From an uncultured Clostridia bacterium (lineage in GTDB: Bacteria > Bacillota > Clostridia > TANB77 > CAG-508): a stretch of DNA of 50,049 bases. The translations under genes were made by a program, and so were the position numbers. Every line of letters begins with the position of its first letter. Position 1 is the stretch's first letter. Below are positions 43,319 to 50,049 of the stretch, piece after piece. Location of the stretch: positions 1 to 50,049 of the forward strand of contig CAKPKF010000011.1 in the NCBI GenBank assembly GCA_934167175.1, given 5' to 3'. A model generated the notes under the pieces. That model saw nothing but the letters and a program-made list of their open reading frames with translations. It searched no databases and was not told the origin of the DNA.

Positions 43319-43664
43319 GTGGAAACTAAATATTTCATGGAAGACAAGCTACTTATACTTCGTTTAACAGAAGATATAGATCATCATACTACAGAAAAGA
43401 TAAGGAGGAAAGCTGATAATGAAATTCAAAGACATATGCCTAGAAAAGTTGTATTTGATTTCGATAATGTTTCTTTTATGGATAGTGCAGGAATCGGAAT
43501 GTTAATAGGAAGGTACAAAATAGTAAGAATGTTACGGAGGAAACTTAAGAATGGTTAATGTAAAAAGTACAATAAAAAAAATATTCGAAATGAGTGGAAT
43601 ATTGAAAATAATACCTATATGTGAAGAAAAAGAATTTGTAGAATTTGTAAAAAAGGCCATATAG
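43319..43664 (+). CDS. spoIIAA: Anti-sigma-F factor antagonist SpoIIAA, +1 frameshift at CGG
   Basis: Coding runs 43319-43534 and 43536-43664, skipping C43535, giving 114 residues (family ~116). The GTG start follows AAGGAGGTCGTGTA. STAS domain with the phosphorylated serine at Ser56 in FMDSAGIG. The frameshift produces Gly73 in VRMLGGNLRMVN, matching the Gly-Gly after the IGRYK helix in known SpoIIAA, and the restored frame ends with KKIFEMSGILKIIP, the conserved C-terminal helix region. The zero frame would stop after 79 residues. Unphosphorylated SpoIIAA releases sigma-F from SpoIIAB in the forespore. First gene of the operon with spoIIAB and sigF. Confidence 0.9.
43535..43538 (+). other. 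CGG-A +1 recoding site 5 (spoIIAA)
   Basis: Zero frame ATG TTA CGG AGG; skipping the C gives TTA GGA GGA AAC. Zero-frame stop at 43556-43558. Confidence 0.9.
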
Positions 43665-43691
43665 AAAAATTTAAGGAGGATAATAAATTAA

Positions 43692-44165
43692 ATGAAAAAT
43701 TTATGTGAAAATAAAATGCAACTTGAATTTTTAAGTAAATCAAATAACGAAGCATTTGCGAGGATTACTGTAGCAGCATTTGCTTCTCAGCTAGATCCGA
43801 CAATAGAAGAAATTGCAGATATAAAAACAGCAGTTTCAGAAGCTGTTACTAATGCAATAATACATGGATATGAAGATTGTGAGGGAATTGTAAAAGTAGT
43901 TTGTAAATTGTTTGCTAATACTATTACAATAGAAGTTTCAGATGTAGGTAAAGGAATAGAAAATATAGAAATTGCCAAACAACCATTATATACATCTAAA
44001 CCTAATTTGGAACGTTCAGGAATGGGATTTACTATAATAGAAAGCTTTATGGATGAGATGCAAGTAGAGTCCATACTTGGTTTGGGTACAAAAGTAACTA
44101 TGAAAAAAGCGATAAAAAAGCAAGAAAGTAAAAAAGAGTTACAAAGAGATAATTATAGAATTTGA
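43692..44165 (+). CDS. spoIIAB: Anti-sigma-F factor and kinase SpoIIAB
   Basis: 157 residues. GHKL kinase motifs are present: N-box EAVTNAIIHGY near residue 50, DVGKGI (G1) and RSGMGFTIIESFMD (G2). It holds sigma-F inactive and phosphorylates SpoIIAA. The AAGGAGG site is ~12 nt from the ATG, rather long. A Lys-rich tail of ~14 residues extends past the usual end. Confidence 0.95.
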   Translation: MKNLCENKMQLEFLSKSNNEAFARITVAAFASQLDPTIEEIADIKTAVSEAVTNAIIHGYEDCEGIVKVVCKLFANTITIEVSDVGKGIENIEIAKQPLYTSKPNLERSGMGFTIIESFMDEMQVESILGLGTKVTMKKAIKKQESKKELQRDNYRI

Positions 44166-44181
44166 TACAAAGGAGTTATAT

Positions 44182-44901
44182 ATGTATGAAAACAATGTAG
44201 AAGATATAAAAGAAGCACAAAATGGCAGTGAAGAAAAAATGACTAAATTATTAAATGACAATGCTGGATTGATATGGAATATAGTTAAAAGATTTAATTA
44301 TAGAGGATATGAACTAGATGATTTGTATCAAATTGGTGCAATGGGATTTATTAAATCTATCAAAAGATTTGATACAAATTTTGAAGTGAAACTTTCTACA
44401 TATGCAGTACCATATATACTAGGGGAAATAAAAAGATATATAAGAGATGATGGACCAATAAAAATAAGTAGAAGTATAAAAGAGTTGGCAATAAAAATAC
44501 AAGAAATACAAAAACAGTATTTTTATAAAAATGGAAAAGAAATAAACATTAATCAGATTGCAGAAAAATTGAAAATATCAAAAGAAGAAGTTGCAGTGGC
44601 AATTGATTCAATAAGACCGATTGAGTCAATAGATCAAGAAAAAACTTCAGACAATGATACACGAGGATTAATAGAAAAAATAAGTAATAACAAGGATGAA
44701 GCAGATTTAATAATTAATAAAATATCCATAAAAGAGTTAATAGATAAATTGCCAGATAGAGAAAAAAAAGTAATTTTACTTAGATACTATAAAGAAAAAA
44801 CACAAACACAAGTTGCTAAAATACTAGGAATAAGTCAAGTTCAGGTTTCGCGAATAGAAAAAAGAATTTTAAATGGTATGAAACTTAATTTAATAGGTTA
44901 A
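44182..44901 (+). CDS. sigF: RNA polymerase sigma-F factor
   Basis: 239 residues. Region 2 is DDLYQIGAMGFIKSIKRFD and STYAVPYILGEIKRYIRDDG; region 3 follows; region 4 is LPDREKKVILLRYYKEKTQTQVAKILGISQVQVSRIEKRI. Position directly after spoIIAB and the SigF/SigG-type region 2 identify it as the first forespore-specific sigma factor. Separated by 16 nt from spoIIAB. Confidence 0.95.
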   Translation: MYENNVEDIKEAQNGSEEKMTKLLNDNAGLIWNIVKRFNYRGYELDDLYQIGAMGFIKSIKRFDTNFEVKLSTYAVPYILGEIKRYIRDDGPIKISRSIKELAIKIQEIQKQYFYKNGKEININQIAEKLKISKEEVAVAIDSIRPIESIDQEKTSDNDTRGLIEKISNNKDEADLIINKISIKELIDKLPDREKKVILLRYYKEKTQTQVAKILGISQVQVSRIEKRILNGMKLNLIG

Positions 44902-44910
44902 GGAGGAAAA

Positions 44911-45924
44911 ATGAGAAAAATAATATTATATATAATAAGTTTTGTACTCATTTGTTTTTCAATACCAATGATATTTACAAAAAAATTTCAAAATGAAAGT
45001 GTAGATAAGCCTATTATAGAAGAACAAAAAAATGAAAAATTGGATAATACAAGCGAAAAAGAATATGACTATAAGCAATATACAACAATAAATGTATTGC
45101 ATACAAATAATAATCAAATAGAAGAAATGAAATTAGACAATTACCTGTATGGAGTGGTAAGTGCAGAAATGCCAGCAGATTTTGAAATTGAAGCATTAAA
45201 AGCACAAGCTGTTGTTGCAAGAACATATACAATATATAAAATAGTAAACAACGCTGGGAAACATGAAGGTGCGAATATATGCGATGCATCAATTTGTTGT
45301 CAGGCATGGATCTCAAAGGAAGATAGATTAGCCAAATGGGAAGAAAATGTAAGAGAAAGCAATTGGAACAAGATAATGCAAGCAGTGAATGAAACAGCTG
45401 GGAAAATTATAACTTATAACAATAGTCCAATAAATGCTTTTTTTCATTCAAACAGTGGAGGTACAACAGAAATCCCAATAAATGTTTGGGGAGGAAATGG
45501 ATATCCATATTTGCAAGTAGTACAAACCTCAGGGGAAGATAATTATAAACAATATAACTCAGAAGTTATATTAAGCAAACAAGAGTTATTAGATAAGCTT
45601 AAGTCAAAACATCCAGATATAAATATTGATTTTAATCAATCAGATTGTATCAAAATTACAGAAAAAACAGATAGTGGAAGAGTAAGAACTATAAAATTTG
45701 GAAATATAAATATTTCTGGAGTAGAAACAAGAACATTATTAGGACTAAAATCAACTAATTTTAATGTTTCTATAGAAGACGAGAATATTAAGTTTAGTGT
45801 AATAGGATACGGACATGGAGTGGGAATGAGTCAAACAGGTGCGGATAGCATGGCGAAAAATGGAAAAACATATGAAGAAATAATAAAACATTTTTATGTA
45901 GGTGTTGAAATTACAAATATATAG
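44911..45924 (+). CDS. spoIID: Stage II sporulation protein D
   Basis: 337 residues. N-terminal membrane anchor (~4-22), then the SpoIID domain: LDNYLYGVVSAEMPADFEIEALKAQAVVARTY near residue 73 (catalytic-type glutamate), CQAWIS, FFHSNSGGTTE and GYGHGVGMSQTGADSMA near the end. SpoIID is a lytic transglycosylase of the engulfment complex with SpoIIM and SpoIIP. It begins 9 nt after sigF and may be co-transcribed with the spoIIA operon, unlike Bacillus, where it is separate. Confidence 0.93.
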   Translation: MRKIILYIISFVLICFSIPMIFTKKFQNESVDKPIIEEQKNEKLDNTSEKEYDYKQYTTINVLHTNNNQIEEMKLDNYLYGVVSAEMPADFEIEALKAQAVVARTYTIYKIVNNAGKHEGANICDASICCQAWISKEDRLAKWEENVRESNWNKIMQAVNETAGKIITYNNSPINAFFHSNSGGTTEIPINVWGGNGYPYLQVVQTSGEDNYKQYNSEVILSKQELLDKLKSKHPDINIDFNQSDCIKITEKTDSGRVRTIKFGNINISGVETRTLLGLKSTNFNVSIEDENIKFSVIGYGHGVGMSQTGADSMAKNGKTYEEIIKHFYVGVEITNI

Positions 45925-46023
45925 AATAAGTATTTTTATTTTATTATTACTCTTTTTGTATAAATTTCTAAAATAAGGAAAGACTTTTAATAAAGAAAAT
46001 TATTTTAGGAGGGTAAGTCATAT

Positions 46024-46866
46024 ATGAGAAGAAATAAAAGAAAAGATAGAAGTTCATCAGATGGAATTAAAAATATAATTTTTATGTCTGGTGGAATTCT
46101 ATTACTTGCAGTTATTGCATTCATTATAACATTTATTTTATATAGTAATAATCTGGAAAAAAATTCTAATAATGGAAAATTAAGTACACAAAAAATAGCA
46201 GAACTTGTACCAGAAGAAGATACTCAAAAAACAATGCAAACAAGTTCACAAGAAGGTAAAAATGTAGCAGAAGCGGAAAAAGAAAAAAGTCAAAAAAGTA
46301 CAAATGAAATAATTAAAACTGCAACTAATATAAAAGAAGACACTCAAGAAAAAAAGAAAGTTAATAAAATTAATAGTAACAAAAAAGAAAGCCAAAAGTC
46401 TAATAATAAGGTATCTAGTAAAACAAGCACGGAAAAACCAAAAAAGGAACAAGAAAAAGAAATAACATTTATGAAACCAGTAGATGGTGAAATAATAAGA
46501 GGATTTGCTAAAGATAACTTGATTTATTCTGAAACATTAAAAGAGTGGATAACTCATGTAGGTGTTGACATAAAAGCAAACAAAACTGAAGTTGTAAAAG
46601 CTAGTGCAGATGGAAAAATAAAATCAATAAAAAATGATCCAAGATATGGTATAACAGTTGTAATAGAGCATAACCAAGGATTTGTTACCACATATGCTAA
46701 TCTATTAACAGCAGAATTTGTTGTTGTAGGAGAAAGTGTTAAACAGGGACAAACAATAGGAACAGTTGGAAATACTGCAACATTCGAAATAGCAGATGAA
46801 GAACATTTACATTTCGAAATTAGTAAGGATAGTGAAAATGTAGATCCAAGTGTATATATAAAATAA
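46024..46866 (+). CDS. spoIIQ: SpoIIQ-like membrane M23 peptidase
   Basis: 280 residues. One membrane helix (~20-42), a long charged Ser/Lys linker (~50-145), then a LytM/M23 domain: ITHVGVDIKAN near residue 179 and HLHFE near 262, keeping the usual zinc-binding His and Asp residues. Clostridial SpoIIQ keeps these ligands, unlike Bacillus SpoIIQ. Its place just after spoIID supports the SpoIIQ assignment, the forespore half of the SpoIIQ-SpoIIIAH channel; a generic M23 wall hydrolase is the alternative. Followed by a strong terminator. Confidence 0.82.
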   Translation: MRRNKRKDRSSSDGIKNIIFMSGGILLLAVIAFIITFILYSNNLEKNSNNGKLSTQKIAELVPEEDTQKTMQTSSQEGKNVAEAEKEKSQKSTNEIIKTATNIKEDTQEKKKVNKINSNKKESQKSNNKVSSKTSTEKPKKEQEKEITFMKPVDGEIIRGFAKDNLIYSETLKEWITHVGVDIKANKTEVVKASADGKIKSIKNDPRYGITVVIEHNQGFVTTYANLLTAEFVVVGESVKQGQTIGTVGNTATFEIADEEHLHFEISKDSENVDPSVYIK

Positions 46867-46887
46867 TGGAACCATGTAACAATGTTA

Positions 46888-46935
46888 AAGAAAAGGGAGT
46901 GATTTTTATCAAAAAAGTCACTCCCTTTTCTTATA
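46888..46935 (+). terminator. Strong terminator after the spoIIQ-like gene
   Basis: A 15-bp perfect stem AAGAAAAGGGAGTGA with a 15-nt loop and T-rich tail. Confidence 0.85.
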
Positions 46936-46950
46936 GTTTCCTAGCTATAC

Positions 46951-46979
46951 TTGATTTTTAAATGTAAATATAATATAAT
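46951..46979 (+). promoter_or_regulatory. Promoter of alaS
   Basis: TTGATT, 17 nt, TATAAT, 27 nt before the start. The leader is too short for a T-box riboswitch. Confidence 0.75.
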
Positions 46980-47005
46980 ACCGAATAGTAAAGAAAGGGT
47001 GATAG

Positions 47006-48769
47006 ATGATGAAAGCAATTGAGATAAGAAGAAAGTATCTAGAATTTTTTAAAAAACATGGTCATCAAGTTATACCAAGTAGTCCAGTAATACCAGAAAA
47101 CGACCCTTCTGTATTATTTACTACAGCCGGAATGCAACCTCTTGTGCCATATCTATTAGGAGAGAAACATCCAGCGGGAACAAGAATAGTAGATTATCAA
47201 AAATGTATACGTACAGTGGATATAGATGAAGTTGGAGATAATAGACATTTAACATTTTTTGAAATGTTAGGAAATTGGTCTTTGGGAGACTATTTTAAAG
47301 ATGAATCAATACATATGAGTTATGAATTTTTAACTAAAGAATTAGGAATACCAGCAGAAAAAATTTCAGTAACCTGTTTTAAAGGAGATGAAGATGCTCC
47401 AAGAGATGAGGAATCAGCAAGAATTTGGAAAGAAGTAGGAATACCAGAAGATAGAATATACTATTTTGGAAAAGATGATAACTGGTGGATAGCAGGAGAT
47501 GAAGGACCATGTGGACCAGACACAGAAATGTTCTATGATACAGGAAAAGAACCATGTTCAGAACACTGTAACCCATCTTGCGATTGTGGAAAATACATAG
47601 AAATGTGGAATAATGTTTTCATGGAATATTATAAATCAAGTGATGGTAAATATACTAAACTAAAAAAACAAAATGTAGACACTGGTTTAGGATTAGAAAG
47701 AATGGCAATGTTATTACAAGGAAAACAAACACCATTTGAAACAGAATTGTTTGCTCCTATAATGGACAAATTAGAGAAAAAAGCCAAAGTAGACAACATC
47801 AACAGTAGAAGAATAGTTGCAGAACATTTACGTTCAAGTATGATAATAATTGCAGATGGTGGAAAACCAAGTAATGTAGATAGTGGTTATGTATTAAGAA
47901 GATTAATCAGAAGAATGACTAGACATTTAAATAAATTAGAAGTAGATTTAAATGAATTGCAAGGATTAATAGAATTATATATAGATGAATTAAAAGAGTT
48001 ATACCCAGAAATGCAACAGAATAGAGAAATAATAATAAAGACAATAGTAGAGGAAAAAGATAAATTTATAAAAACATTAAAACATGGTGAAAAAGAATTT
48101 AACAAAGCAATAGAAAAAGCTAAAAAAGATGGTAAAGACACAATAGATGGTTATACTATATTTAACTTATATGAAACATATGGATTTCCACCAGAAGTAA
48201 CAGTAGAATTAGCAACAGAACAAGGATTTAAAGCTGATATGAAAGAATATGAGAAATTATTTAAAGAACACCAAGAAAAATCTAGATTAGGTTCTGAGAA
48301 AAAATTTAAAGGTGGGTTAGCAGAGCAAACTGAAGAAACAATAAGTTATCATACAGCAACACATTTACTTCATAAAGCACTTCAGATAGTATTAGGGGAA
48401 CATGCAAAACAAAAAGGTTCTAATATTACATCTGAAAGACTTAGATTTGACTTTTCACATCCTAAAAAAATGACAAAGGAAGAAATACAACAAGTAGAAG
48501 ATATAGTAAACGAACAAATTGAAAAAGACCTTCCAGTAACTTGCACAGAAATGAGTTATGAAGAAGCTAAAAAATTAGGAGCAACAGGATTATTCGAAAG
48601 CAAATATGGGGACAAAGTAAAAGTATATTCAATAGGAGATTTTAGTAAAGAAATTTGTGGCGGACCACATGTAACTAGTACTGGGAAACTAGGAAAATTT
48701 AAAATAAAAAAAGAAGAATCAAGTTCTGCAGGTGTTAGAAGAATAAAAGCAGTACTTATAAAAAAATAA
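47006..48769 (+). CDS. alaS: Short alanyl-tRNA synthetase lacking the C-terminal domain
   Basis: 587 residues against the usual ~870-880. The class II catalytic core (motif 2 region RTVDIDEVGDNRHLTFFEMLGNW, motif 3 GLGLERMAM) and the tRNA-recognition helices are complete. It passes with little linker into the editing domain: HTATHLLHKAL near residue 448 (HxxxH) and CGGPHV near 551 (CxxxH), so editing zinc ligands are intact. It ends right after, without the C-Ala/DHHA1 domain and with a reduced beta-barrel segment. The stop is followed at once by the next gene's binding site, so this is not a frameshift truncation; no continuation is seen in any frame. Confidence 0.9.
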   Translation: MMKAIEIRRKYLEFFKKHGHQVIPSSPVIPENDPSVLFTTAGMQPLVPYLLGEKHPAGTRIVDYQKCIRTVDIDEVGDNRHLTFFEMLGNWSLGDYFKDESIHMSYEFLTKELGIPAEKISVTCFKGDEDAPRDEESARIWKEVGIPEDRIYYFGKDDNWWIAGDEGPCGPDTEMFYDTGKEPCSEHCNPSCDCGKYIEMWNNVFMEYYKSSDGKYTKLKKQNVDTGLGLERMAMLLQGKQTPFETELFAPIMDKLEKKAKVDNINSRRIVAEHLRSSMIIIADGGKPSNVDSGYVLRRLIRRMTRHLNKLEVDLNELQGLIELYIDELKELYPEMQQNREIIIKTIVEEKDKFIKTLKHGEKEFNKAIEKAKKDGKDTIDGYTIFNLYETYGFPPEVTVELATEQGFKADMKEYEKLFKEHQEKSRLGSEKKFKGGLAEQTEETISYHTATHLLHKALQIVLGEHAKQKGSNITSERLRFDFSHPKKMTKEEIQQVEDIVNEQIEKDLPVTCTEMSYEEAKKLGATGLFESKYGDKVKVYSIGDFSKEICGGPHVTSTGKLGKFKIKKEESSSAGVRRIKAVLIKK

Positions 48770-48792
48770 TTTTATAAAAGGAGAAATATAAA

Positions 48793-49140
48793 ATGGAAGA
48801 TTGTATATTTTGTAAAATAGTAAAAGGAGAAATACCTTCTGAAAAAGTATACGAAGATGAGGAAATACTAGCATTTAAAGATATAAATCCAGTTGCACCA
48901 ATTCATATTTTAGTAATTCCTAAAAAACATATAAAATCATTAGTAGAAGTAAATCAAAATGATGATAAAGAATTAATTAGTAAAATTTACTTTGTAATAA
49001 ACAAAATAGCAGAAAAACAAGGAATATCTGAAAAAGGATTTAGGGTAATAGTAAATTGTGGCGAAGATGGTGGTCAAGAAGTTGGACATCTACATTTTCA
49101 TGTTTTAGCAGGAAAAAAATTAGGAGAAAAAATAGTGTAA
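48793..49140 (+). CDS. HIT family nucleotide-binding protein
   Basis: 115 residues. CIFCKIVKGEIPSEKVYEDE at the N terminus and the histidine triad HLHFHVLAGKKLG near the C terminus; Hint/PKCI-like. Such proteins hydrolyse adenosine phosphoramidates, including aminoacyl-AMP leaving synthetases. Its place directly after alaS (23 nt) fits that clean-up role by inference. Confidence 0.92.
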   Translation: MEDCIFCKIVKGEIPSEKVYEDEEILAFKDINPVAPIHILVIPKKHIKSLVEVNQNDDKELISKIYFVINKIAEKQGISEKGFRVIVNCGEDGGQEVGHLHFHVLAGKKLGEKIV

Positions 49141-49165
49141 AAGTATGTAAAAATACTAAAGAATA

Positions 49166-49174
49166 TGGTATAAT
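49166..49174 (+). promoter_or_regulatory. Extended -10 promoter for the sortase gene
   Basis: TGGTATAAT, matching TGnTATAAT, with no convincing -35, about 34 nt upstream of the ATG. Confidence 0.5.
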
Positions 49175-49207
49175 AATAATATACGAAGGTTAAAGGAGGA
49201 TTTAATT

Positions 49208-49870
49208 ATGAATAATAAATATAGTAATTTCCTTACAATTTTATTAGTTGTAGTAATAATAGCAATAGTAGGTTTACTAGGATTTTTAGGATATGATTTT
49301 TATAAAAAATATTATGTATCAAAAGAAACAAGTCAATTCATGGAAGAATATGATAAAGGTAATTCAGATGAAAATAAGGATAATAATGCTGATAATGGCA
49401 ATTTAAATAGTCCATTAGATTCAATAGAAAGCGCAAATTTAACAGCATCTGGAACAAAACAAAAACCAAAGTATAAAGGTTTTAGTGTACTAGGAAAAAT
49501 TGAAATACCAAAAATAAAATTGGGATATCCAATTTTGGAAACTGTAACTAAAAAATCATTAGAAACATCTGTAGCAGCTCTATATGGACCAGGACCAAAC
49601 GAAGTTGGAAATACAGTTATTGTTGGACATAACTATAGAAACGGATTATTCTTCTCAAATAACAAAAAATTATCAAACGGAGATCCTATATTTATAACAG
49701 ATAATTCTGGTAAAAAGATACAATATACAATCTATAACATATATCAAACTACGCCAGAGGATGCTACATACATGAGCAGAGATACTCAAGGAGCTAAAGA
49801 AATATCATTATCAACATGTACAGATGATGGTAAAGAAAGATTGATTATATGGGCAAAAGCAAATAATTAG
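49208..49870 (+). CDS. Sortase
   Basis: 220 residues. N-terminal membrane helix (~9-30), an acidic Asn-rich linker, and a sortase barrel starting GFSVLGKIEIPKIKLGYPIL. The catalytic His141 (VGHNYRN), Cys204 (STCTDD) and Arg211 are all present. Pattern is closest to class D/B-like clostridial sortases; class is uncertain. Sortases join LPXTG-type proteins to peptidoglycan or build pili. No LPXTG protein is visible in this window, since both GLUG proteins and the repeat protein lack one at their C termini. Confidence 0.9.
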   Translation: MNNKYSNFLTILLVVVIIAIVGLLGFLGYDFYKKYYVSKETSQFMEEYDKGNSDENKDNNADNGNLNSPLDSIESANLTASGTKQKPKYKGFSVLGKIEIPKIKLGYPILETVTKKSLETSVAALYGPGPNEVGNTVIVGHNYRNGLFFSNNKKLSNGDPIFITDNSGKKIQYTIYNIYQTTPEDATYMSRDTQGAKEISLSTCTDDGKERLIIWAKANN

Positions 49871-49910
49871 AAATGACAAAAAGAAAATATTAAAAAAATG
49901 GAAAATGGAC

Positions 49911-49940
49911 TTGACAAAAGCATGTGTTATAAGTTAAAAT
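49911..49940 (+). promoter_or_regulatory. Promoter of tRNA-His
   Basis: TTGACA, 18-nt spacer, TAAAAT, ending right at the palindrome. Confidence 0.65.
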
Positions 49941-49972
49941 ATTAAATGTACTGCTCAAGCAGTACATTTAAT
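49941..49972 (+). repeat. Perfect 14-bp palindrome just before tRNA-His
   Basis: ATTAAATGTACTGC, loop TCAA, then the exact complement, ending 2 nt before the tRNA. There is no T-run. It lies at the expected transcription start, so it could be a protein binding site or a leader RNA hairpin cleaved during processing. Confidence 0.7.
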
Positions 49973-49974
49973 AT

Positions 49975-50049
49975 GGTGGATGTAGCGTAGTTGGTTAACG
50001 CGCCAGTTTGTGGCACTGGAGACCGTGGGTTCAAGTCCCATCTTCCACC
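49975..50049 (+). tRNA. trnH: tRNA-His (GTG anticodon)
   Basis: A complete cloverleaf: eight-position acceptor stem including the extra G-1 paired with C73 (one U-U mismatch at 6-67), D stem GCG/CGC, anticodon stem CCAGT/ACTGG with loop TTGTGGC, and T arm GTGGG-TTCAAGT-CCCAT. The G-1 is the identity feature of tRNA-His. The window ends at the discriminator base, so whether CCA is encoded is not visible. Confidence 0.93.

Noticed and set aside
16732..43538. CGG as a reassigned amino-acid codon or a stop codon
   Set aside because: A reassigned triplet would keep the zero frame, which ends within 60 nt at every site; a stop would discard conserved, well-preserved downstream domains.
46936..47005. 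T-box riboswitch before alaS
   Set aside because: The interval between the upstream terminator and the start is only ~70 nt and is taken up by the promoter.

Overview
This 50,049-base window is very AT-rich, gene-dense chromosomal DNA from an endospore-forming, low-GC Gram-positive bacterium of the Clostridia type. The basis is the set of spoIIAA-spoIIAB-sigF, spoIID, SpoIIQ-like and SleB/CwlJ-like genes, the Asp23/AmaP module, a sortase, formate-THF ligase plus FolD, strong AGGAGG ribosome binding sites, and AGA as the dominant arginine codon. An uncultured gut clostridial lineage would fit, but that is inference. Nearly all genes are on the + strand.

Layout. 1-2240: C-terminal part of a large repeat/VWA surface protein. 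2381-2539: a tiny minus-strand gene. 2747-6065: CTP-dependent lipid kinase family, YlmH, a membrane-anchored metallo-beta-lactamase-fold protein, class II aldolase. 6262-15758: a seven-gene envelope operon with a clear promoter and terminator (VTC domain, DUF4956, CotH, glycosidase-like, HEAT-like, processive GT2, degenerate GGDEF-EAL). 15757-19111: smpB, a pilin-like GLUG surface protein and two small exported proteins. 19255-33261: housekeeping block (lgt, PAP2, priA, def, fmt, asp23-amaP-DUF2273, nusB, xseAB, DUF212, fhs, a cortex-hydrolase-like gene, lepA). 33281-41490: rlmB, an unknown anchored protein, an O-methyltransferase, an orphan RelA/SpoT-fold protein, a Y-family polymerase, folD, dprA. 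41533-46866: a second GLUG protein and the sporulation cluster. 46951-50049: an unusually short alaS, a HIT protein, a sortase and tRNA-His.

Main discovery. Four genes (GLUG protein at 16396, PAP2 phosphatase at 20748, dprA at 40602, spoIIAA at 43319) appear broken by five +1 frameshifts. At all five the zero-frame codon is CGG followed by A, and skipping the C makes the ribosome read GGA (glycine), restoring the frame. Three of the glycines are at conserved family positions: PAP2 PSGH, DprA PGN and the SpoIIAA GG. I scanned every CGG in the window by eye. About 65-70 lie out of frame inside intact genes, and I found no in-frame CGG used as a normal arginine codon. The only in-frame CGG codons are these five. 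CGU, CGC and CGA are read as arginine normally. The simplest reading is that CGG is unassigned or unreadable here (no tRNA-Arg CCG) and that CGG-A serves as an efficient +1 recoding signal, or equivalently CGGA is decoded as a four-base glycine codon. To my knowledge this has not been described in bacteria; the closest analogue I know is +1 frameshifting at rare codons in some animal mitochondria.

How the genes work together: the 6.3-15.7 kb operon looks like a spore/cell-surface polymer module. The GLUG proteins, sortase and repeat protein form the exposed surface. The spoIIA-spoIID-spoIIQ group drives forespore sigma-F activation and engulfment, with its first gene under the proposed CGG recoding.
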